Shown here in pieces: positions 35,441 to 47,700 of a stretch of DNA of 64,000 bases (position 1 is the first letter of the stretch; each line of letters starts with the position of its first letter). Below the pieces are notes generated by a model that was not told where the DNA came from, ran no database searches, and saw nothing but the letters and a program-made list of their open reading frames with translations. The position numbers and the translations under genes are program-made. The stretch comes from Sinotaia quadrata (taxonomy: Eukaryota > Mollusca > Gastropoda > Architaenioglossa > Viviparidae): assembly GCA_028829895.1 (NCBI GenBank), contig CM054177.1:31707064-31771063 (forward strand), given 5' to 3'.

Positions 35441-35654
35441 GTAAGTATACGTCTTAAATACTATTCGAAATGTGACCTATTACTATCTTGTGAAAAACTT
35501 CTGTGTTGACAGGTCAGCTGGTGAACAAAGAACCACTGATATATATATTCTTTAAAAGAAGGCCTAGTTTTGATATTATAAAATACATGTGCTTTTTTCG
35601 TACTGACTTGCTTTTTCAGTGTCGTTTTTTTTTTCTATCTCTGCCTGCTCCCCT

Positions 35655-35709
<55 letters not shown>

Positions 35710-37054
35710 TTTAAAAAAAGCAAGACTGAAGAATTAAAGTTTTGCCGGAAAGATTGGAAAAGGACACCTGTGCGATCGATATATGATGTGTAAATACTTT
35801 AATCTGTATTTAACAGTAACACTAGTATTTAAGAAAGAATTTACCAGGTTTAGAAAGAAAAAAAACTTGTATAAATGTATAATATTTTTGATTTATAATT
35901 TCTTTTAAACAAAAATGGGAGTTTTATTTAAATTTATTTCATGACATTAATCGATTAAGACATTTATTGTTGTATTATTTAAAGAACCAATCACTGAATC
36001 AGACCTCCTGTTTAGGTTTTAATACTACTATAATAGTTTTATTTTGAAAATATAGCCTATTTTTTTTCTCTGTATTAATTTGCTTACACTTACACATAGA
36101 TAAATTATTTTATTATCTTTGTATGAAGTACAATGATCAGTTATGTAGCTGTATCATAAAAAATTCATATTTATAAGAAGTGGTATATTGTTTAGTTGTT
36201 ATACTGATTAATAAAATAAGTATATACATGTCCTGTGTACTGTTTTCTTTACTAATACAGTAATAGTAATAATATAAGGGATCTGCACATAGCTTGTGCT
36301 AGATAATCTTGTCAGTCAGTGTGTTCTGTATGAATATAGCTCTCTTTCATACTGTACATTGCAGTGAGTACACATTAAAAGTGCATAGCACATAAACTGA
36401 GGCTATAAATGTTTCATAACAGTTTCTGTACTAGAGATCTCCTCGCTGTGACACCTACACATATGTATACAGAAACCTGACTGCTGCTTGATTCATAGGT
36501 CTTCTACATTCCAGACCTGCATTATTATTATTATTATTATTGACTATCATTCTTCCTCATTCTAGACCAAGTATCATTCACCTATTCTCAGAAACCCTAA
36601 AGACTTCAGTACAACTGTTTTAGAATCACCCCTTCATCGATGTCTTCTGAAGACTACCAATAACCATACAGCTGTTTTAGAATCATCACTTCATAATGAG
36701 ATACACTACAAGTTATATTTGAAGAATATAGACTTATTGGTTGATCTTCATGTGCTCACTCTATAGAGTGAACTTTAGTACACTATAACTTTTGTTATAT
36801 TATTTATAGCCTTTGTAATTGTATGTCTGTTATGACATTGTTTCTCATTGTCATAACAGCTTTCAGCAACCTGTTGTTTCAATCTGTCCTTTTCTTATCA
36901 CTTTCCTCACCAGACTCTTCTGTTTATTCTGTCACTGGTCTAGACATGGCTGAGTGTGACTAGGGCAATATCTGCTTATCAATCCATCTCATGTAAATCA
37001 TGTCATTTTATGATTGTATTATAATTTATAATATATACATCACTAATACATGTA

Positions 37055-37133
<79 letters not shown>

Positions 37134-38510
37134 ATAATACCCTCACATATAATATATACATATTTGTGTATGTTTATCTGTGTGTAATAGTACACTTGTA
37201 TTATTTATGATTATAATTTTTTTACAAATAAAATAGTAGTTTTGAAAATTGTTATTGTAACAATTGAACAAAGATTATTCTTCTTTTTAAAAAAAAACAA
37301 CTTTAAACATAAATCTAATTACTGTTTGTATAATAAGCATTTTTTTTTAATATAAAACTTTAAAAGGAAGAAAAAGAAAATTCATGTTCATCACTAAATA
37401 TGGCTAAATATACCAGTTACCTTTTGAAAGATGTTCACTTTATCTCAAGAATTCTGCACACTGTCACTATTTAAATATTAATATTACTAAAATTCCATAC
37501 ATTGCAAAATGGATTCAATTTTAGAATTTTTAAATTTATTGTAAAGAAAAATATCGGATTCAGTTTGTGATATTTTGATTTTTCAAAATTTGTTATAATA
37601 ATGGCTTGTTTATAAAGTTCATTTTGAAATGTCTGCATATAAATTGGTTTTGCTCAGTTATACGAATAATTTGAGATTTTATTTTTCAGGTGAAGATCTG
37701 AATTCTCAGCTGGGCGTTTGGTTATCAAAGGCCAAAGAAACTCAGAAGCCAGCTAGAGCTATAGTTGCTCCGTAAGTACTTTAAAGTTTAACAAGACTTT
37801 ATTTCTTTTTAAATAATAAATTGTGTACGTGTCTCCTAAATTTAAAATATAAATTGTGACAGTTATTTTCTCTGCTAAGAAGTGCCCTTTTTTTTCACAT
37901 GGCTAGCTTTATGTTGCACCTAGACTACTGTACACTTCTCTGTGGAGTGGATTATACAATCCACACTCTCCCCCCAACAATGCTAACTGTTGTAGTAAAA
38001 ATATATACTTTACAGCAAACATTGACCTGATATAAGACCTATAAACATACTGTGTATAATGCATAGCATTCCTTTGAGCATGTGGGAATTTGGTGGGTTT
38101 TTTTTACATGGCTAGCTTTACTCTCAAACACATGGGATTGGGGAGGGGGAACAACGCTAAAGTAACCTTGACCTTAAAGCATTTGAGAGGTTTTTTGTTG
38201 TTTTTTTTCACATGGCCAGCTTCATGTTGCATTGTCAGTTCAAAGTACTCATTAAAACAATTAACGGTCAAGATAATTTTGCTCGAATTTTCACTCACAT
38301 TGTGACTTTTATTCACATGGCCAGCTTTATGTTGTATTTGCTTGTTTGGGCAACTTTGCTCTGTCACCCTATCTAACTAACAAATTATCTGTCAACCTAT
38401 CTCTTCACCTATCTATCTTATCACCATGTTCATAAAGTGATGTTTAAATTCCTCTTGCTTTACTGTTTAGAAATGTACATGTAAATGTAATATGCTCTCT
38501 CTCTCTCTCA

Positions 38511-38560
<50 letters not shown>

Positions 38561-38683
38561 TACACATATACATATAACATGCACAAAGTAACATATCAGA
38601 CATTCAGTCTCTAAAAAAACCCAAAAAGTAGATTGTTTAATTGATCAAATACGTCAAATTATACTGCTATAAAGTATAATATG

Positions 38684-38714
<31 letters not shown>

Positions 38715-41700
38715 ACACACATCACACACAGTGACACATACACACACACACACACACATTCACATGGAAAGAAATATATTCAGACATACAGACTCTGTAC
38801 AGTGTGTTCCTTTGATTAAATGCTTCCATTTGTTCTGCTATAATACAAGAATTGCATGTCACATCTTCAAACCTTTCTATAAATTGTGTAATTGACATTT
38901 TCTGTTGTGATGGTAAACAGCATTCATGGGAATGGGAAATAAATAATTGGTAAATAATGCTTGAAAATTTTCCCTGTGCAATATAAGTAATTTTTCCTAC
39001 TTTTTGACATGGCGAGGGAGGAAGGAAGGGGGGAGTGAGGGAAGTAAGTTTTCACATGGCCTGGAAGGAAGGAGGGGAGGAAGGTACAGCAAGGTCATTT
39101 GCTAAATGATGCTTGAATTTTCACTCGGAAAAATTGAAAATGGGGGTTAAATGTACATTTTAGAAACATTCTAAAGATGAAAATACTTGTATTATATGGA
39201 AGAATTTGAAAAAAAGTGTTTATATGCTTAAAAGGAAGACTAGTTAATATGTGGAAGAAGTTGAAAATTCTGCTGTGTACTTTTTAGGCAAGCTAAATTT
39301 TATTTTGGAGAAGCTGAAAATGTTTGTACTTTATATGCAGGAAGCTAGCAATTCAGTGGGAGAAGTTGAAAATTTGTTTTACAGGTTTGCTGGCTTTTAT
39401 ATACAGGATATACTGAAAATATTGTTTCTTTTTTACTATAGTCATGTTATTGAGAATGTTTGTTTTACAGGCTTGCTGGTTATATAATATAAAAATATTA
39501 ATAGGATATATATTTAAATGTTGTTCATATGTTTTACAGGCATACTGGTTGTTATATGGAATATATTAACAATATTTGCTTTATGCCCGTGCCATTGAAA
39601 ATGTCTTTTGTATCATTTACAAGTATGCTGGTTATTATTTGGGATAAATTGAAAATGTCCAAATGTTTTACAGATATGCTGGTTACAATTTTTGATATAT
39701 TGAAATTGATGTTCAGATATTTTACAGGCATGCTGGTTATTATTTGTGGCATATTTTGAAAGTGTTGTTCAAATGTAAAGGCATGCTGGTTATTATTTGG
39801 ACTAATTGAAAATATTCTATTTTACAGGCATGCTGGCTATTATTTGGACTTATTGAAACTATTCTGTTTTACAGGCATACTGGCTATTATTTGGACTTAT
39901 TGAAAATATTCTGTTTTACAGGCATGCTGGCTATTACTACTGTGGAGCTTGTGGTGCTTATGCATATCGGCAAATTGATCCTTCCAAAGTGTGAGTAAAC
40001 TTGTATTTTATATCAAGATCACAGTATGCGGGTTGCAATTCACCATTAGCTCTCACTTTATTTAAGAAAGCCATAATTTAAACATTAGACACGGGTTGCA
40101 ATTCACCATTAGCTCACCTTTTTTAAAGAAAGCCATAATTTATACATTAGATACAAGTTGCAATTCACCATTAGTTCACACTTTTTCTAAGAAAGCCATA
40201 ATTGCCATAATTTATACATTAGACATGGGTTGCAATTCATCATTAGCTCTCATTTTTTTCTAAGAAAGCCATAATTTATTCATTAGACACAGGTTGCAGT
40301 TCACCATTAGCTCTCACTTTTTTAAGCCATAATTTATACATTAGACATGGAAGAGGCACAGAATGACTGGAATATTTTAAGACAATAAAGCAGTTAGCTT
40401 TTATTTATTTTTCTTCATTAAATTTAGATTAAGTATAGAGTTACATATAAATCTTAAACTTCATCAATAACAACCCTTATCCTCATAGAACAAGATCTCA
40501 TATTTAAAATAACTCACTCAATAAGAAAACAAAACACTATTATTTATTATAAACCAACAGCTGATGAGGAATATAAACCCTCATTTAAAAAAAAATATAG
40601 AACTTACAGAAGAAGACTTTAACCCACTATACATCTACTAAATGAAAAACCTTTACTATTAGAACCACCGTCTTATGTTCTACTTCAAACTAATTTAGTT
40701 TTTTAATCATCCAAACTCCAATTCCCTCTTAAAACCAATAAATCTGCTGGAATTCAATGAAGAAACAGTATCATATTATTTACATCTTTTAAATTTCTAA
40801 ATGATCTTATAAACTTTGGACTGCCTTCATGATTAAATCCCCAGATATTTTATCTGGTTTGATCATTGATTGATTGATTGATCATTAGTATCATCTTTTA
40901 TAAAAACAAATATTCTCAATTGCAATGCTTTGTGCAAAATTTTGAGTTGCTTTAATTTAAGGAAATAACAAGACAGTTTAATAATTGTTGAATAATTGGA
41001 CTAATTCTAAACACAATTATAACCTAACTGAAGCATTTTTACAGTATATATTGAACTGAAAAGGATTGACATTATTCCTTTTAGGGTTTTATTTTATTGG
41101 TTTATATTTAAAATATATTGAATGAATACTTTAGATACAAACAATTTTTAGTGATTTTTGTCACTTTTTTCTGAACTATATATGATGATGCATTTGTTAA
41201 TGCTTTATTTATCTCTATGTTTAATTTTCTATCTTGAAACATAATCATTTAAAATTAAAGCATTGTCCTAATGAAATGAACATGTCATTGTAGTAGTTGT
41301 TGAGGAAAGATATATATTCATGCAGTTATGTGGACTTACTTTGTCTTTTAATATTTTCATGCCTGTCACCATCAGAGTTTCAAATTTGGGGGCAATTCTT
41401 TTGACAGTTCATTGGTGACCTGCTTTGAGATATAGTGATACCCCTTCTTGAAACATGATTATGTTCCATGAATTCAAGTTTTAACTATAGAGAGAGCAGA
41501 TATATATTTTGCACATTCTTTCATTTAATAGATTATTTCTTTTTAAAAAGATAATAATAAAATAATCTACTTACTAATATTTATTGATTGTTTGCTACCA
41601 ATCATTAGAAATAAAATAAGTTTGTTCATTAAACTGGCTATACCACATAGTTTTATAAACTATTCTAAAATTAGGATAAATTCTTTAAGTTAAAATCATA

Positions 41701-44700
41701 TTTTAAAATATTTTATTCTGTAATATTTTTTTTAAAAACTTTTAAAAACTTTTATGTATAAATGCTTATTTGGACATATAGGTAATTTCCCTTTGTAATA
41801 TTAGTAAGTATTACAATAAACAAATTAATAATATTTGTATTCATTCCTACTTCTTTCAAAGTACATTGTTAATTCTAGGCACTCTAAAACCATCTATTCT
41901 GTGTTCTTAATGACTCCACTCATGGAATACACCTGCTAATAGTCCTGCTGCATTTAATAGGTTAATGTACACTCTTTGACAATGAAAATAATTGCAAATC
42001 CCTTTTCTGTTTTAATGCCCAAGGTTAATTGATTTTTAGGCCAACTATATTCCTGCTAACCATTTAAAATGTATTTCATGGTTGAGACTAGTTTTGCTTT
42101 CAGCTAGCAATAATAAGTATCATAAATAAAACAGCATCACGTGTGTGCATGCATACATGAGTACACATATTACTTCAAAAATGATGATGGGTTGATTTTG
42201 TTGTTTAATGCTTGATTATATATTCATATAATTTTTGATAAATAAGTATTTAATTACATAGCATTGCTTATATTATATTATTTCAACAATATTTATATAT
42301 TTTTACATTAATAATGAAATTATATTTCATGCTTCTACTGACAACTTTTAACCTTAAGCCAATGTTTCTCTCCCTTACTCCTTCCATGCATGCATGTGTG
42401 TTTGCTGGTAGTATTTTTTTTATTATCACTTTTCAATATTGATATCATAATGTTTGGGCATTTACTCTTAAATTTAGAAGTTTATGCAATACTTATTGAA
42501 AGTTTTGAAATTGTAACACTTTTCTTTTTGCATTTTATAGCAGCAGTAATGTATGCTCAAAACAAAACAGAATAATCTATAATGAACCTGGAATACTCAA
42601 ACTGTTTGGTGGAGTTATCTATCCATTAAAAGTATCTTTAGCTTTTTTCCGTTGTCATGAAGGTACCTACTTATGTTCAAGGCACTGAAGTGTTAAATTT
42701 AGTTTATTTGTGGAAGGATATTCTTGATATTATATTTTGTTTGTTGCCACAGAAAACATATTTTTATCCTTGGACCTTCTCATCATGTTCGGATGTCAGG
42801 TTGTGCATTATCTGGTACAGAACAGTACCAGACACCTCTTTATGATCTCACTATTGACAAAGAAAGTAAGTATATAAATTAGGTGCCATATATGTGTCTG
42901 GTGCTTTGTTGCATTTTTTTTTTTTTTTTTGGGTGGGGGAGTAGTATCAACAAAAATTTTCAGACTACATTGCTGATTAAAATTCCTATCACAGCAACTA
43001 GTCATCTTGCTTGGAAAGTGAGCTCATGAGACCATTTATCTCTCCTTAGAGTGCACACATTAGTGTGCCATGTCCTGAATACACACACTCACATGCCATT
43101 TACCTCTCCTTAGAGTGCACACATTAGTGTGCCATGTCCTGAATACACGCACTCACATGCCATTTACCTCTCCTTAGAGTGCACACATTAGTGTGCCATG
43201 TCCTGAATACACACACTCACATGCCATTTACCTCTCCTTAGAGTGCACACATTAGTGTGCCATGTCCTGAATACACACACTCACATGCCATTTACCTCTC
43301 CTTAGAGTGCACACATTAGTGTGCCATGTCCTGAATACACACACTCACATGCCATTTACCTCTCCTTAGAGTGCACACATTAGTGTGCCATGTCCTGAAT
43401 ACACACACTCACATGCCATTTACCTCTCCTTAGAATGCACACATTAGTGTGCCATGTCCTGAATACACACACTCACATGCCATTTACCTCTCCTTAGAAT
43501 GCACACATTAGTGTGCCATGTCCTGAATACACACACTCACATGCCATTTACCTCTCCTTAGAGTGCACACATTAGTGTGCCATGTCCTGAATACACACAC
43601 TCACATGCCATTTACCTCTCCTTAGAATGTACACACTGACCATAGAATGTACACATTTCAGGATTAAAACTCTATGTTCATCTGATTACAATTTTTGATT
43701 GATATGATTACAACTACATCTATTTGAGGAATTTTTTTTGTGCCTAATTACAGCTCTTTGTAGAACTGAGAATATTTTGCAACTCTGAAAATTTGATTCA
43801 ACTCTTTGAGGCCTTGTAACTGTTTGGGGATCTGATGATGTTATGATTACAAAACTTTGATGATCTGCATACAACTCTTGGAGAACCTGATATCAATTGA
43901 GAATCTAACCACATCTCTTTGAGACTTTGTATCTGTTTGAGGATCTTATGACAGTTCTGTGAGGTTACGAATACAACAACTTTGAGGACCTGCATAAAGA
44001 TCTTGATAACAACTCTTGGAGAATATACAATTCTTTGAAAACCTATAACTGTTCTTTGAGAATCTAACAACAGCTATTTGAGAAGCTGATTACAACCCTT
44101 TGTGGAACTGATTACAACATTTTGAGGATCTGATTACAACATTTTGAGGATCTGATTACAACTCTTTGTGGAACTGATTACAACATTTTGAGGACCTTAT
44201 TAAACACTATGAGGATCTGATTACAACTATTTGTGGATTTAATTACATTTCATTGAGAACCAGATTATAACTCTTGAGAACATTATTACGACTCTTTATT
44301 AATCGGTTTAAAACTCTTAGGAGAGGAATAATATTTTGGGGCTTTGTTAACAATTCTTGGAGGATCTAATTACAGCTCTTTGACCTAATAACTCTTTGAG
44401 TATATGATTACAATTCTTTATTGATCTTGTAACAATTGTGTGAGGGTCCAATTGCACTCTTTACTGATCTCATTAAACACTTTGGAAGAATAGAACTATT
44501 TCTTCTGTGTCATTCTGTGTTCCACTGTATATTTTCAGATTCATTTTATCTATGTTTTTCTTTCATCAATATAAATTATTTGTTATATGCTATCATTTTG
44601 TATGCAGATTCATTTTGTTTTGTTAATATTATCTTTAAGAGTTTATATAAAGATGTGTGTAATTATTGTAAAGCACTTAAAGCTCTCAAATTAAATCCTC

Positions 44701-47700
44701 TTTTATTATTATAATTATTATTTGTAACAAATATTTAATTTTCTCTTAGTTTATGGGAAACTCTATGCAACCGGTGCTTTTGAAACAATGTCACTGAGCA
44801 CGGATGAGGGGGAACACAGCATTGAGATGCACTTGCCTTATATTGCCAAGGTCATGGAGAGGTCTGTAGATCTTTTGTCTAAAATACAGGCTTTTCTGGG
44901 TGGAATGGAAAGGGGCTTGAATGACAGGACAGGGCCATCTTAACAGCATTATAGGCAAAGCACTGCACTGGGCCCCTAGCTACACAACTACTATGAAATA
45001 AAAATGTAAATGGTCGATAAAATGCCCCTATGCTCACGAGGCCCTGGGCAACTACCCAGCATGCCCATGCGTTAAGATGGCACTGTTACAGGATATGTTG
45101 TTTATTTGCATAGTTCATCTGTTATTTTTTAATGTAGACAGACAGAATCAGCTGGTTTTTACTTGCATGTTGACTCAGAATTATAGAATATTTAAATATA
45201 ACTAGACAGAATCAGCCCATTTTTACTAGTATGTCGACTCAGAATTATAGATTATTTAAATGTAGCCAGACAGAATAACCCAAATTTTTTCTTGCATGTT
45301 GACTCAGAATCATAGAATTTTTAGATGTAGCCAGACAATCAGTCAATTTTTATTGCATGTTAACTGAGAATTACTTTTAAAATATTTAATTGTAATTGAA
45401 TTGCTTTAAGAGATATTTTTCTTTGATTTTAGACATAGAAATTAACCCATTAAAATTGTTGTACTTATTTTAATATAGATGTAAAATCATTATATACAGA
45501 ATAAAACAATAGGGATATTTTTACCAGTATTGGAATGCACATTTCTTGTTGTGTAGTGGTTTATTGGATGTAAGGCAGCTTTTATTTAATATCTTATTTT
45601 AACTTTGTTTCATAGGTTCAAATTGTTGTAGTCACTGTGAGAGATATCTCTATATGGATTCTTTAAAGAGAAGCATAAGAACTGCTCACTATGTTAGATG
45701 ATTCTTGATTTGTGTACTCTGTTATTTTGATCCTGAGTGATTTTGAAGGATGAGAAGTTCACAGAAAAACCTTTCACCATTCATCTGACATATGAATACA
45801 TTATTGATTAGTTGCTGAGATACATCTGACTATCCCTTGCTGAGTGGCTTTCAAGATACATCAGACAGACAGACCTAACTATCCTTTGCTGAGTGGCTTT
45901 CAAGATACATCAGACAGACAGACCTAACTATCCCTTGCTGTGTGACTTTCCATCAGACAGACAGATCTAACTATCCCTTGCTGAGTGGCTTTCAAGATAC
46001 ATCAGACAGACAGACCTAACTATCCCTTGCTGAGTGGCTTGCAAGATACATCAGACAGACAGACCTAATATCACTCATAAAGTGGCTCTCAAGACTTCCA
46101 ACAGAAGAAAATGTCTATCCCTCAATGAGTGGCTTCCAAGATAATCTGACAAACATAGCTATCCCTCACTGAGAGGCTTCCAAGATAATCTGACAGACAA
46201 ACATAGCTATCCCTCACTGAGAGGCTTCCAAGATAATCTGACAGACAAACATAGCTATCCCTCACTGAGAGGCTTCCAAGATAATCTGACAAACAAACAT
46301 AGCTATCCCTCAATTAGTGGTTTCCAAGATAATCTGACAGACAAACATAGCTATCCCTCATTGAGAGGCTTCCAAGATAATCTGACAGACAAACATAGCT
46401 ATCCCTCACTGAATGGCTTTAAGTTACATCAGACAAATAAACCTAACCATACTTCACTGACTAATTTCTAAGATACATCTCACACACAGATCTACCTGAC
46501 GCTCACTGAATGGCCTTCAAGATGTATCTGACAGACAGATCTAGCTATCCCTTAGTGAGAGGCTTTCAAGACACTTCTGACAGATAGACCTAGCTATCCC
46601 TTACTGAGTGGCTTTCAATATAACAAATCATATGCTGATCATGGTATTCATAGACATATCATTTGTAATCATGCATAATAATAATTTGAATAATTTGTTT
46701 CTAATATGTTGTACTCATTGTTTTATTACTTTGATTGAACATATAGCTTGAATGTGTATGTGGAGAAAGAAAGAAAATTGATCAGTCTGTATGCCACTTC
46801 ATTCTTATATTTTTGTTTACATTTTATACCATCTAGCAATCAGACTTATGCCCCTTTGTATTTATATTTTTGTTACAATCTATCCCATGTAGTGATCAGA
46901 CTGCATGCCACTTTCTACTTATATTTTTGTTACAATCTATCTATTATTAAATTTATTGACCTTCTTACGCATATTGATAATCTTGTGTTAGAGAAGAAAG
47001 TGGGTGGATGGGGGCTCATTAATATAGATTAAAAGATGGATTTAGTTCTCCTTCAGTAAGAAGTTTTCTGCCTACAGAAATATTGTTTGTCTTTAATGTG
47101 TTGGAAGAGAGAAAATGTTTACAATGCCCGCATATCCACCAAGTGAGAGAGATGAGTGGTGTCTTCAGGAGAATTATTAATAACATAAATTAAGATTCTC
47201 ATCACTTGTAATTAGTTATGGATGATTAATTAATAATAATAATCATAACTATTAACTAGCTGGTGTTAGCATCACAGATAGTAAATAAGAAAAACAAGTG
47301 ACAAATAAGAGGAAATATTTGTCACATATAGATTGTTGAGTGGGATAAGTGACTTTCTGTCATCAATAGATTGAGCACTTTAATCTTTCTCCTCTTACTA
47401 AGGGTCTGCATGGTACCCCCCTTTTTCCTGATGGACTTGATGCATAATTGCGAGTATCCCTATTCCTTGTGTATGCACATCTGTTGCATAATAGAAAAAT
47501 CACTTTCATTTAAACCTGAAATGTTACTAGCAACATTTGATTATACTTGTACAACAATGATTTGCTTTATTTTGTGTCTTTATAACTTTACAAAAAAGTA
47601 TATAACACTTAGCAGATATTTTGTTGCTTAGTTACAGGAATCAATTCACCATTGTGCCCATTTTAGTTGGATCATTGACACCAGAGAAAGAACAGCAGTA

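Larger units (their letters stand above)
35441..37689 (+). other. MEMO1 intron 1
   Basis: 2.2 kb with a (CA)n tract at about 35658-35707, an (ATT)n run at about 36519-36540 and a compound (TG)n(TA)n tract at about 37055-37130. No other feature seen. Confidence 0.85.

Noticed and set aside
43031..43645. Regular 64-bp array considered as a CRISPR-like array
   Set aside because: Units are contiguous and identical over their whole length with no unique spacers, inside an animal intron.
46122..46313. Minus-strand open frame with a perfectly repeating 16-residue peptide
   Set aside because: It is produced by the 48-bp period of the intronic minisatellite (multiple of three); it lies in a MEMO1 intron with no splice or start signals.
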